Positions 10,112 through 21,987 of a stretch of 64,000 nucleotides of DNA are shown one piece after another. Numbering within the stretch: position 1 is the stretch's first letter; every line of letters starts with the position of its first letter. Source of the DNA: Haliotis asinina. Its lineage: Eukaryota > Mollusca > Gastropoda > Lepetellida > Haliotidae. The translations under genes were made by a program, and so were the position numbers. The notes under the pieces were generated by a model, which saw only the letters and a program-made list of their open reading frames with translations, did no database searches and was not told the origin of the DNA. The stretch covers positions 36,109,253 to 36,173,252 of the forward strand of contig NC_090290.1 of the NCBI RefSeq assembly GCF_037392515.1, written 5' to 3'.

Positions 10112-10657
10112 GCAATATGTTTCTGTAAAAAGATGTATTTTAATAATTGGTAGTTTGGATTCGTAACTAGAATTGTTAGTGGCTGTACCCTCAAAGGGGG
10201 TTGAAGTATTGTAAAATTATTGTCCTCCTGAGAGGGTACGTAAGTCCAAAAACATTGATAGTAAATTTAAGTCTACCACTGTTTTTAATCGTAGTATTCG
10301 TGTTGTTTTAATTGTGGCTAGCATATTGTACACTCGCCAGCGGCTGAAGGGATGGTGTAAATCCAACTAGGGTCCATGTAGGTAGCAAAGGTACTGTAAG
10401 TCCCCATGGTCCTAGTATGGTGATCTACCTTCAGTTGTTGGCGATCTATAGCCTGATTTTATAGTGTATTGTCCAAATGGTGTTGATATTTTTAACTTTC
10501 CATGCTAGTTTTAATTCCATTTGGGATATTCTAGTTGTTTTACTGTCCGTCGTTGACAGGTTTTATAGCAGACATATAATTAATTTTGATATTACATGTT
10601 CTCGTCACGATATGGCTGAGATATTGCCGATGTGACGTTAAATTGTAACTCACTCAC
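10112..10657 (+). other. LINE 3' UTR and ACTC tail
   Basis: The 3' UTR carries blocks that recur in at least five truncated copies in this window: AAATTATTGTCCTCCTGAGA and CCATGGTCCTAGTATGGTGA. It ends with GATATGGCTGAGATATTGCC, TGTGACGTTAAA and ACTCACTCACT. This terminal part is related to the tails of the SINE-like repeats and is the presumed recognition site for the element's RT. Confidence 0.8.
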
Positions 10658-10670
10658 TCATTGACTCCAA
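10658..10670. repeat. Target-site duplication, right copy
   Basis: Exact second copy of TCATTGACTCCAA, directly after the ACTC tail. Together with 4496-4508 it defines the element ends. Confidence 0.88.
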
Positions 10671-10786
10671 AATATCTCCCAATTTCTTCCATCGCAAATT
10701 AGAAATGAAGTTCCCCTCTTTTTCAAGGAGTATGGTATTGGGAAACCAGGACCACAGGAAAACCTAAGTATAATTATTTACATGTG

Positions 10787-11092
10787 GCTGATTCGACAGA
10801 AGACATATAAGAAAGGTTGGCTAATATTTCTTTCTGCAACAAAATTGTCACTATTGGACATCTTTAAGAAAGAGACGACATCAGATGTTCTTTCAATCTT
10901 GTTTTTTATCAGTAATTCCAGTCTCCCCTAAACATTAATAGCTGACTCGACAGAAAACGTATCACAGAGCTTGGACATTATTTCTTTCTATAAAATGTTG
11001 TCACTAATGGACAGCTTTAAGAAATAGACGAAATCAGAACCTGTTTCAATCTTGGTTTTTTTATCAGTAATTCCAGTCTCCCCTAAGCAGTA
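10787..11092 (+). repeat. Tandem duplication, two units of about 154 bp
   Basis: Two successive units each start with GCTGA(T/C)TCGACAGAA and share TTTATCAGTAATTCCAGTCT and CTTTAAGAAA(G/T)AGACGA blocks. The units differ by scattered substitutions, so the duplication is not recent. No function is visible. Confidence 0.8.
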
Positions 11093-11249
11093 ATCCATAA
11101 GCTGCACTCTGCTAATGGCATTTCTGTTATCTAGATGTTCTAAAAACTACTTTTGTAACCAGATGCGAAAGGAATCAACCAATTTGTCCTAAAAGCAACC
11201 CTCCGTTTGAAAATGTCGATCAAGACATTTTTTTTTTTGCGTTTTGCAA

Positions 11250-11480
11250 TAACACGCATGTGCATAATGAATTGGATGTACTTGGTGTAGGTATGAGTGT
11301 TCGCATGCCCAACAACTGCCCATCCAAATTTAATCCACAAAGTTAGAATCTCTTTCTTAGAAGAAAACGTGAAATAAACACAATTCTGCAGAAGGAAATT
11401 TAATTCCTTTCGACGACTGAGCTATCACTTGTTCTGAAATAAGGACAGTTCCTGCCGAAAAGTTCTGTCCTTTACAGAAC
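11250..11480 (+). repeat. Dispersed repeat, copy 1
   Basis: ATAATGAATTGGATGTACTT and GCCCATCCAAATTTAATC occur here and again, in the same order and orientation, at 15210-15275. Both copies continue to a CACTTGTTCTGAAATAAG block. The family is unknown. Confidence 0.75.
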
Positions 11481-12404
11481 CGAGAACCGTTAATATAGGG
11501 CAAGACTCTATTAAATGAGATGACTATTTCCATGAGCGTTATATCTGAAACCCATTTCAGGTGGGAGCGTTCTCACCGCATTATGACTTAACGCGGCGTT
11601 AAAAGATATATTATCACTACGCAGAGAGTGCATATGTCAGCAACTGAAGGGTAATAGATCGAGCACATAAAACGACACACACAAAAAAGAATTCGATTTA
11701 GCAGTCCACATTGAACAGTAAATTAAAACGTACGTTCGTCATCGTGAAACTTTTTTGTGGATGAACTCACTTTCTGCTCTGCTAACTGCGTTGTAAGACT
11801 GAATCATGTTGGCTGAAAGTGAACAATTTGGTCAGTAGCGTGTTTGAAAATATACCGGTAAGTCCTTTTGAGACAAAGCCGTCATATCATATTGAATTGA
11901 TACCTTCGTGGAATTAAAGATTAAAACCAATAAAGTACCGATGTCAAACGTAGTTGTGTTGGGCTATCCGCATTATCATTGATCAACATATTCACAATTT
12001 TGTGAAAAGATTTAAACCTTAAAGATGATACCTCATTTTAGTCAGAATAAAAAAAATCTTCAATGCAATTGCAGATGTTTCGTGCAAGGATCAAAGACAT
12101 CAAATGTACTTAACCAGCGTTAAAATACAACTCGTAATGGGAAACCGTCTAGTTTCTATTCAAATCTCCCCCATAATCTATTCTGTCCCTCTTACAAACG
12201 TAACTGCCAAGCATAATGGCACATTCATATCACTTATCGGTGAAATAGTCTGTACAAAGTTGTGAAACATTTAAATGTTATACCAAGGATGATTAATATG
12301 GCAAAGTGATGTCTCTTTCCATGATGCAGAGGCTATGAAGTTGTTAAATGCGACGGTGGTGTGCCAGGGATAATGGCTGTCTTTGGACACAGGACAGAGA
12401 TGGT

Positions 12405-12480
12405 GTAGCCTGCAGGTTGCTCGTCACGCGGAGGACACTGGTTCGATTTCGCTGCTTTTGACAGTGTGTAAGGTCCATTG
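12405..12480 (+). repeat. tRNA-derived SINE head fragment
   Basis: TGGTGTAGCCTGCAGGTTGCTCGTCACGC-like box A region is followed by GGTTCGATTTC, which resembles an RNA polymerase III B box. The tail is not recognised downstream. Confidence 0.5.
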
Positions 12481-12643
12481 TCAAAAGCAGCGAAAACCTC
12501 TCACTCTCTCACTCTGGACAAAAGTACGAAAGAGCCTCAAAGAGTTCCATAATCACATACGCCACTTGCATAGTGTATGACAGTTAGCAGCATACACAAT
12601 AACATGAACGCAGAGTTCCTGCAGAAATTTCTGGCAGAATTTT

Positions 12644-14957
12644 TGGTTTCACTACCAGAATGATCTTAATTAAATAAAACTAGAGACTATCTTTGGATAA
12701 CTTATTATGGACTTTCATTAACCTGTGTTTTTTTTTCTCCTGCAAACTTCAAGTTGGAGGGGAAATGATTTCCAGAAGGAGGTCGTACTGGGCATATCTG
12801 AACAAAACGACATGGAAATAAAATAATCTTGTGATTTCTTCATGCATCATTTATTCACACTCTATATTACATGAGTTACACTGTATGAAGATGCAGTTAT
12901 GTCTGACATGAGTTCAGTTGTCCCCTTGGTACGGTTTATGTATATTCATTGCTCCTAAAGTCACTGGAATTGTATAATTGAACACTGAATTTATATATGA
13001 CAGGTGGTCACTCTTTACACCACAATGAATACAGTTCTCAAACAGTCCTGCAATTATAGAAACAGGATTAACATATGTTGGCACAAAACGAATCTTCTTC
13101 CATAAGTAACAAGCAAGTGGTGAGGGTACAGCTCACGGATTTTGATTACAATATTATAATTCTGGTTTGTGAATTTAGACAAGGATATTTAACGTAATGA
13201 CATACTATATGAAAAACTAGAAATGTTATCAATGTTTCGAAACCTGAATTACAATATGAAGTTTATGTAATAACGTAGAAAACATGTGTTCTTGATAATA
13301 CATGTAGCAACAGTGAGCGAGTGAAACACATCGGCGATATCTCAGCCCTATCGTGACGAGAACAATCGATAATTATATCCAAAATCAATATAATTAGAAA
13401 AGAAAAGCCTGTTAAACAACTAGTGTATCAAAGATATCCATTCAAAACTAGTAATTCAATGTAACATATTTGTATTGTTTTCATTGTCAGAACGACAAGC
13501 CAGAATTGCTTATCATTACCGTTGTCGTTCTGCATGTTTTTACGCAGTCATTGCACCACGCTGCACAGAAGCTTGACGTTTCGTATTAGCACATCACATT
13601 TCTGTATCGTATCTGATTTGAATTTCAGTGTATATCAGTGGTAATTAATATACTATTTTTGAAAGTCAGTTATCCGTTTTTGGTTTCATATCTCCGTCAG
13701 GCATCCCTTCCCATAGATGGATTATAATTATATTTTACATATCATTTCAGCAATAGGCCGTCATTTCTTTATCACCCTTCGAATTTTTTTACTGAAGCAA
13801 ATCATCTTTTATAAATGTTATATAAATTGATGAAAGGTTTACTAGCATAACCTCACAGCTGATGTGTAGGAAAATAAACAAAACATATATCTTTTACTGT
13901 TGTGAGAGATATGTAGGACTACTTCGTAGTCACTTTGATTAAAGGTTAGATTTGAATATCGAAACTTTTTTCTCACAGCGAATACAGCAATATATCGTGT
14001 GATCATACACGATAAAGTCAGGAATTTTAACTAATTTTATAACAATATCTGAGTGCTATTGTTATACTCTGATAGGTTCATATATACAATGCAAAGGCAA
14101 AATAATATTTCTCTGCCGAGTCGTGGCGTCCTTCCATAATACATTTTAAATAGAATTTATGAATTTATGTTTTCCGCCCTTGAAGGCATTGGAAGGAACT
14201 ATCCATGCATCTTCTGTACTCACTTGAGAATTGAACTAATCAGAGGTTCGTCTGATTAACGGACATATCTTCATCTATAAATTAGATACAGCTTCATGTT
14301 TTTCAAGACAAATTTCAAGAATATGCGTCTGTGAAGGCGTTCAGATAATAACGATATTGCACAGTATTATGAGATTCCTGTCAATAGTTTGGACATGGCA
14401 AATAATTAATAAATGATATTGATAAAATGTTCATGACTTAGCCATACAGTCATGACAATTTAAGGAGTGAAAAATGAGCGATGGGTCTTATGGGAATTCA
14501 AAGATTCATCAAGACTGCAGCCGTCTAAATGGTAATATTTGTAAATCTTCTATCCGCGGACAACATGCCTCTACTGTTAATGTTATTTTCATGTTCTACC
14601 CATTTCTGTGCTATAGTTTATCATTAAAATGTCTTTTCTGATGTTGCAATTGAAGTACGTCCCACACAGAGCTGGGATCATATGTGTTTGAAATATATAC
14701 ATGCACGACTGAAACGTTCGTAGAGCTGCGACATTCGCGTACCTATGACAAACTATAGCTTTGGCCTCAACCATTGACTGGATCACATTCTCTTCCATCA
14801 GCAGAGAAATTTCGACTTCTCTTTTTCTTTTGGGTGGAGGCGACATTTTGCATTTCCATTTTTGGTAACATAACTGCATCTTTGTCTAGTGTAACTCATG
14901 TAATATAGAGTCTAGTTTTATTCAGTTAAGATCATTCTGGTAGTGAAACCAAAAATT
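12644..14957. mobile_element. Inverted-repeat pair, possible non-autonomous DNA element
   Basis: The left arm at 12640-12690 and the right arm at 14905-14957 are inverted copies sharing the block TTTTTGGTTTCACTACCAGA. The right arm continues inward to 14866. The matching inner part of the left arm (ATATTACATGAGTTACAC) is found only at about 12864-12900, so the left arm is split by about 160 bp of extra sequence. Total arm length is about 90 bp. No transposase is visible between the arms, and no target duplication is clear. It could be a non-autonomous transposon or just two inverted copies of one dispersed repeat. Confidence 0.5.
13313..13490 (-). mobile_element. 5'-truncated LINE 3' tail
   Basis: On the minus strand this matches the last 170 or so bases of the full-length LINE 3' UTR, including the CTCGTCACGATA, GGCTGAGATATCGCCGATGTG and ACTCGCTCACT tail segments. 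It is diverged and therefore older than the copy at 43.1 kb. Confidence 0.7.
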
Positions 14958-15189
14958 CCATTTAGTCATTGATTCAATATTTGCCAGAGACAGGATGCCT
15001 CAGGGCTAGCGAACATCACAGATTATGTACGCTTTAAAAAAAGAAACTTGACAAAGGAAAAAAAATAAAGTTTACTAAACTATGTGATGCAAACCAAATT
15101 GAATCCATGCTGAATCCCAATATGAGGAGTTATGGTTGCCTACGACAAAACTTAATGTTACACTCACGTCTGTAGTGAATCCCAAGTTT

Positions 15190-15400
15190 TTGTAATGTTT
15201 GCGTGTGTATAATGAATTGGATGTACTTGGTGTAAGAGAATGATCGCATGCACAACAATTGCCCATCCAAATTTAATCTACAATGTCAGAATCTCAAACA
15301 TGAAATAGAAGGAAATTACGACTGCGCTATCCGTGCTCACTTGTTCTGAAATAAGAAAGAAGAGTTCGTTTTCCTGCCATACAGTTCTGTCATTTACAGG
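15190..15400 (+). repeat. Dispersed repeat, copy 2
   Basis: Second copy of the repeat at 11250-11480, same orientation. Shared blocks include AATGAATTGGATGTACTTGG and CACTTGTTCTGAAATAAG. Internal spacing differs by short deletions. Confidence 0.75.
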
Positions 15401-15429
15401 ACCTTTTTTCAGTCACCTGTCTGGTACCA

Positions 15430-16860
15430 CTTATTGGAACGTGAACGATCTATCCAGGACCACGGTTTAGGCAACTGCAACGTAGGCAACGGAACACGGT
15501 AACATGTTGCAAAGACGACACCTTCCAGCAGCATTTATATCTTGGGTCACTATCAGCCAAGTGATCAATATGACACACATTAAACATGAAACAATCAAAC
15601 ATTCATTGGCGGTCGGAAATGCAACCACCTAACAATATCCATCATATTCGATGCAAGAAATGCTTGGCGACTTGAACCCATTTCATTGACTGCTCCATCT
15701 TCTATTTAGTTTCATTTCTTTTAATTATAATATTTACATAGCGCACATATTCAGGCAACTGGTGCTTGCTCAAGGCAACATGTATATGCCTTTCCCTCGA
15801 TCATTGGATGTCAGTCTCAACGGCACGTCGTATTAATCTCACCTCCTTCGGGAGTAGGCAACTCTTGTCGTGCCCCTAGGCGCACCGTGTTTAATTGTAT
15901 CTTTCTCATCCTAACGAGGAACCTGTTCACACCTTGGTGGACTGGGACACTTAATCGCAGTACTTTGTCCAAGTTCACATTGCTGTAGCCGCAAACAGGT
16001 GTTTGCACGTATTCACGTGGCCACTGTCTTGGCTTTTACTAACGGGTTCATGGGTTCTTGTAAGTGCACAGGGTTGTGACAAATCCCATGCCTTTATCAT
16101 CACATTGTACTATTTGTTTTCCTGTGCATGAACGTACGGATGTGGCTTCCAATAGACACAGACACCTTCGTTGCAATGTAAAGTTTGGACTGCATCTCCT
16201 CTGTACTAATTATGTGTCCATATGGTAAATGACGTTTCCACAGTTGATTTTAAGAACGCATGGCAGTGTTGCTAAGCAATAGTAATTGTAATAATCAGTC
16301 CATAGTATGAAAAAGGAAGCGACACAGATATCAATAATTCCATGGATGGTGACAGCTACGGTTCTAATTTTCTAGGCTTTCAAGATAAATACAAACCTGT
16401 TTCGTAATGGTTGTAAAACATAAAAGAAAGAGGCTTGAATGGCTACATTAAGGCTATTGATCAAAGCTTAAAATGAATACATATCATCATGTATTTCATG
16501 ACCTTCCTTTCAGCATGTCAACGAACGGCTGAATGAAAATGGCGCTTGAACGAGACGTCGGGGACATATACATAGAACCTGGGGTGTAATAAACTCGTCA
16601 AGATTAACTGTGGAAGGAAGACACCAGTTAACATGATTGGGTCGAAACTCACAAACATATACCATCAGGCAATCTTGTAATCAGGACCCAGGTTTATAAT
16701 ACAAGATTCTGGCAGGCACGTAACGTCTCCGCAGATTGAATTGTAAAGCAAATGGGTAAGATGGAAAATGGCTGGTGTAGACACAGCTACTGAAAATTCG
16801 TAGCAACACTTGATGCTAAACTACCGTAGAATTACTATACTTCAATCTCTTTATTTCTCA
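15430..16860. other. Unassigned non-coding stretch
   Basis: I see no domain-bearing reading frame, RNA gene or clear repeat. Confidence 0.4.
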
Positions 16861-16864
16861 AGAA

Positions 16865-17055
16865 CGTGTGAAGATCCGGGCTAGAATTGATCTTCAGTAA
16901 CTTGTCGAAAGAGTCAACTAACTGGAGCGGGTGGTGAGGTTACTAGTCGTAACCCATGTGTAGATCAATGTTCATGCTGCTGATTATTTACAGACCGCCA
17001 TCATATCACTGAAATATTGCTGAGTGCGGCCTAAAACTAAACTTACTCATTCACT
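16865..17055 (+). repeat. Dispersed SINE-like repeat (ACTC-tailed family)
   Basis: The end reads ACAGACCGCCATCATATCAC, an AATATTGCTGAGTGCGGCC block, then AAAACTAAACTTACTCATTC. This is the 3' half of the family that also occurs at 32.8, 36.4, 38.6, 43.8, 47.3, 54.1 and 55.3 kb. The strand is given with the ACTC tail as 3'. Confidence 0.7.
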
Positions 17056-17059
17056 CGAC

Positions 17060-20000
17060 TGAACATGTTCCCAGCAAAGTGAAGAGTCACATTCATCACC
17101 TTATTCATGAAGGAAAGACAGGAGAAAGCCTTGATGAAGAATTTAGGAAAGACTTTTCATCTATAGCGAGCTCTTTTGTCATCCATCCATACTTTAGACA
17201 TGCCTTCAAGACATGTCACGATCTACGATAGGGCTGACCTTATCCTGTTACTACACGTCTTACATGCTAATAAGGGTAATTGCTTGGTTAACTATACTAG
17301 TATTCTGCTGTCAATTCCCCCAGAATCAAGCGTGATATAATGTCAAGCATTTTAATAAAGCTATGTTACTGGTTCCAGCATTGAAAGTTCTCAATCAGAC
17401 AGTCCTGTTTCAGTATAGGTGTGTAACCCAGAAGCGAACCTAAATTGTCTCTGTCAAAACAGTCCTCAACGTGAGATGAAAAATGCACTTACACACAGAT
17501 TTTAAGATGCGCCTTGCATTTGGTTAGAATGTTTAAGTGACATACAAACAATATTCTCTTTCATCAAAATGATTTAGTATAAGATAAATACCATGGTAAG
17601 GTCTCTGACAAATGCAACCAACCATTACTGTTTAGTCACGAGAAGGCACTGCAACATTCGAAATATCACAGGAGACCGCGAGACCGAAATTGTTTTTCAT
17701 TTGAATCTTTTTTCAAATGGCAAAAAAGTCATTTTTTGATCTTGTTCGTGTGGGAATTGTATGCCCCTATTATAAACGGATTTCCTAATCTTGCATGTGT
17801 CCAATGTTAAAAGGACTTTAAGACCGGTAGAAGGGTCTTGTGACCTTGCCTATGTCATGTTCTAAGAGATATGCTTGTCCTGCCTGTGCCCACTGTAAAA
17901 TGATCCGCGATCGTGTCCGTGACCATTTCAATGGAATCGCGTGATATTGTCTGTGCCCTAGTGAAAGGGCTCTTTTACATTATATTTTCCTCTGTGTTTA
18001 TAGTAAAAGTATCTTGTCATCTTCTACGTGCCCACTCTACCGTAAGGTGGTCTCGGCCAATTATTGTGATTATTTTGTTGTGTTTAGGGGTTAATGTGTA
18101 ATAAATAGCAAATTGATAAGTGGACTAAATGGAGCCCCTGTTTAGGTTACGAACAAACGAAACTGTTATTATATTTTAATGTTCAAAGGACCATGTTCTT
18201 GGCTTAAGTCAAGTTCGAGTGCTTGCATATCAACAGCTTTCATGTTTCTTTGAGGATAACACAGAAGTGCCAAAAAGCAAACCGAACATATTTCAGATCA
18301 ATGGTTGCAATAAATTAATGATGAGGAACATCCCCAGTGTTTTAAGATGTGGACTGTGAACGCCCCTAATAAGCGTTCATGAAGGCTTACAATGTTTCAG
18401 TGTTACTCGTGGTAATGATAAAGGGAATACATGTAATTACAAGTGTTCCCTTCTCTTTTCCATAATTTCATCCACAGTGAAATACATACGGTGTGAAAGA
18501 AACTGGAAATGAGTAAAGGTACACGTTTATTTCATATGTTCTCTTATTAGTTTCCATGAGTATATTTGCAACGTTGAAACATTATAAATCTACATAATTG
18601 CGTTGGAGGGACGGCGCGTTCATGCGTGTGTGCGTGTGTGTCTGTGTGTGCATGTAACAGTATGTGGTCACGCCTACCAGACCGAATGAGGTTCTAAAAT
18701 CCTGTGAAATATATTGCTGGAAAATATTAAACCCGCAACCGCATTATGAATTATTTCTCATAAATGTCCAGCTCATCACAGTATATTTTGCAAAACTGAA
18801 CGACTGCCATTATTGTGACATCCTGAGTTCAGAACACTCAGATGATACATAGCAGAATAATGAATCAGTGTTCAATTTATCTCCCTGAGCCGCTTTTCTT
18901 TCACACAAAAATATACTTTAATTACATAAGAACATTGAAGCTATCCATCTTTTCCACTACAGCCAACTTGATCTTATAATCACATACATTTTAGAACCAA
19001 TCCTGTATTGATTTCAGACAAAATTAATCTAACTACGATATTACAGATATGTTTTTTTTATGAAATACTATTCCAGCATCATCTACTTTCTACCAAAACT
19101 ATGGAATATGACCGTTACATAATCTGCAATGGTTGCATAGTTTATAATGACAAAACATTTTAGGAAAGTATTGCATGAAATGTTCCATTCCCAGATATGG
19201 AAATGAGAAAATTTCAGCCATTCAGCCATCATGATATAATGCGAACATGAATCCACTTAAGTTGCGGGGGGAACACTCACTAATCTACTCGCAGATTCTA
19301 CTCACTCACTCACTCATTTTGAAAAAAAACCCCATGAAATAGCGTGAAGGCAAAACGAGCTAATTAATCAAGGACCTTGCTGGTGCTATGCTTGTCTAGA
19401 ATCTGATATCAGTAATTTATTGCAGAGATGAATGGGGAGATACAATTACTCGGCATTATAGTTGAAGTACTGTTCAATGATGCGAGAGGGCGTTCCAGTA
19501 TGTATTAACTTAATGTTGGCATAAGAGATCACAGCAACCGTTTTATAACAGCAGAATGATACATCAGGCAAATACAAATCTGCGTTCATGACATCAGGTC
19601 AAATGTTGGGGCGGAACCAAAGAAAAACCCTTGTTAAAATATCAAGCCACACGATCGAGACAATTGTTGTAATTCCAGCATGCCACTTCATAAACCGTCG
19701 ATTTCGTGAAGCTTTAGAAATAATGACTGCCGTGTCATAACCACCGGATTACATAAGTTTTCATCCAGTAGGTATTCTGACATTTCATGACAAAAGAAAT
19801 TGTAATTGAACAACCCAATCTGCATCTCTGGACTTTATGATTCATGAGATCATCTGAGGCAACTACCATTGTGTTGTGATTTGCCAGCAAGACCGGCCTT
19901 TATTATTGGTCCCTTGAATATCAAATCCTATTATTGCCATATGGCACGAGGCACTGAGATGTTGACGCTCGATGGAATCAGTTGTAATGACAATGATTAT

Positions 20001-20425
20001 TGAGCATAGTGGAACTAGAGACCTGTAATTTGGTTAATGCTGGGGATGAGCACTGAGTGATGATACTGCACCACCATTAGCAGCCATTCTTCCCCTTCAG
20101 GTCTCAACAGCATCGTACTGGTAAGAGCCTAAATCGCTGAGAGGATTGGTCGAGATGATTGGTTGGTTGTTGTTCAACGCAGCACTCGAAAGGCCGAAGA
20201 CCTTAGACTGAAAGCTGAATTGTGAAATACACGAGTGTGACTAGGAAACAAACAAAAATTCATTTTACGACTCATCGCATATTGCCTCACTGCATGTGGT
20301 TGTTCTTCAACTATCTGTGTTTTTTTATGACAAGCTTGAATTCTCAAAAGGTGAAGAATTTGCTTGAAATTTACTTACTTACTTACTTGTAAGTGAAAGT
20401 ACGAGATATATATTTAGTTGTGATT
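17060..20425. other. Unassigned non-coding stretch
   Basis: No supported gene. A short GTGTGCGTGTGT run lies near 18625-18652, and an ACTCACTCACTCACTC tail without a body near 19299-19316 could be the end of a decayed SINE. Otherwise I see nothing assignable. Confidence 0.4.
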
Positions 20426-20429
20426 AATA

Positions 20430-20545
20430 CCAATTGAGTTAAGTTTTACGCTGCTGTCAGCATTATTCCAGTAATATCATGGCGGGGAACACCAGTGATA
20501 CATTGTAGCAATATGGGACTCGAACCATGCCAGGTTCATAAAACC
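20430..20545 (-). repeat. tRNA-derived SINE, decayed
   Basis: The tail-proximal block (TTTTACGCTGCTG, then CATGGCGGGGAACACCAG) and a weakened inverted B box (GACTCGAACC) match the clearer copy at 21498-21650 in the same orientation. The head is interrupted by the hairpin element at 20548. Confidence 0.6.
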
Positions 20546-20547
20546 CA

Positions 20548-20646
20548 GGGTGCCGTTGTACAAAACAACCTAAGCGCTAAATCTGTCTATATTGACGTAT
20601 AGGAGTTACGGTCACATTTTCGTTAAGGCAGTTTTGTACAATTGTA
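20548..20646. mobile_element. Short inverted-repeat element (MITE-like)
   Basis: The left end GCCGTTGTACAAAACAACCT and the right end, reverse complement of AGGCAGTTTTGTACAATTGT, form imperfect terminal inverted repeats of about 25 bp. There is no coding capacity. It sits at the head of a SINE. Confidence 0.5.
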
Positions 20647-21497
20647 TTAATTAATGTTGGGCATTAAACTATCATCATTGCACAATCGATCCATCGTCGA
20701 AAATAACTGGTCAGATTTATTAATATTTTTTCCTGTTGTATCCTTGTTAATGTATAGTAAATAAGTAAACAAAACATGTACGTCTTTGGGTATTTTCCAA
20801 ATCACCCATTGTTCATTTTACATATCTAAAGGATGACTAGTATGGTGGGAGCAGTATAGTAGACTAGTATGGTGGTGTCTTTAAGGTACTTTCAATCATG
20901 ACATGTAGTGCTTGTAGCGCTTATGAAATGTCAAGACAAAACCAACCTTGTCAAAAATATTGTTAATGAAAACGTGTTGCAAAACTGTTTGTGTTCGATT
21001 ATGATAAAAGATGATCGATTGCTTGGTCGTTTAGTGACTGAGACCAATCTTTGATTAGTTGGATTAATGTGTAAGACGTGGGTCTGTGTGTAGTGTCACA
21101 GAAAGAGTGTGTTCGACTATCTGATACTTGATGGTGGGTATCCCTAATGTTACATTTGCATTTCTTTCTAAAAGGCTTTGTCTATTTACAATTAACAAGT
21201 GTTACATATTTTCAAGGTTATATCAATCCGTCATGTATACGTACCACTGGAATACACGGTTCACTCTGACATTTTTAAGGCAGTGTCATGGCTGAATATG
21301 TAACATATACTGGCTAAATTAACTGCCCTTGAGCTTAGCGATGTGTAGTTGCTGTTTAGCAAAACTGGGGCAACATCAACTTTATTCCTACTTTTGCTTG
21401 ATAACACATGATAACATGATAACTCCATCCATGTTTATTGAAATAAACAATACCATCGAAAATAGTAAAATATTGTAGCTTCTTGTTATGCAACGAG

Positions 21498-21650
21498 TGA
21501 ATGAGTTTGGTTTTACGCAAGTTTTGGCGATATCACGGCGGGGGACACCAGAAAATGGGCCTCACACATTGTACCCATGTGGAGAATCGAACCCGGGTCT
21601 TCGGCGTGACGAGCAAACGCTTTAACCACTAGGCTACCCCACCGCCCAGC
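21498..21650 (-). repeat. tRNA-derived SINE with clear A and B boxes
   Basis: Read on the minus strand it begins GGCGGTGGGGTAGCCTAGTG, containing an A-box-like TAGCCTAGTGG, followed by GGGTTCGATTCTCC, a near-perfect B box. The body contains GTCCCCCGCCGTGATATCGC and it ends GCGTAAAACCAAACTCATTC. It is a polymerase III-type retroposon with no protein. Its tail resembles that of the LINE at 4509-10657. This is the best-preserved SINE of its family in the window. Confidence 0.85.
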
Positions 21651-21987
21651 ATCGCAAGGAACCCACAATGTCTTGCTGCATCGCTTCAGTACTGTACGTG
21701 AACTGAACTAGTCGTACCATCGTTAACATCTGTGGAGTTGTCGCATGTATACAAATGACGTCACACGAAACCACGCTGCAAAAATGTATCCATTAACCAG
21801 AAATGGTTGCAGATAATGAGTTTACAGGCGGTAATAACTACTATTGGCAAAACGCTGTCTTCAAATCCTCACACAGACATCTACATCCAACTGATTTAAT
21901 ATATTTTAATTTTGCAAAAACCCACACATATCTTCATTAATGTACTTAACTTGCAGTCTAGTAAAGTTTGAAACTGTTATGTGTTGC

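Larger units (their letters stand above)
4509..10657 (+). mobile_element. Full-length non-LTR retrotransposon, I/Nimb type
   Basis: This 6149-bp element copies itself by nicking DNA and reverse transcribing its RNA at the nick. The order is: 5' UTR (4509-5133), ORF1 with three CCHC knuckles (5134-6423), ORF2 with apurinic-type endonuclease, RT, RNase H and a C-terminal Cys/His motif (6417-10111), 3' UTR and an ACTC tail. An RNase H domain after the RT puts it in the I group; Nimb is my best guess within that group and would need a phylogeny. The 13-bp TSD on both sides shows it is one complete insertion. Coding defects are few: one stop at 6801-6803 and four 1-base shifts in homopolymers. It is therefore young, or even intact if those indels are sequencing errors. 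Confidence 0.93.

Noticed and set aside
21498..21650. Functional tRNA gene on the minus strand
   Set aside because: Both polymerase III boxes are present, but the sequence lacks a paired acceptor stem and continues into a SINE body and ACTC tail shared by other copies.
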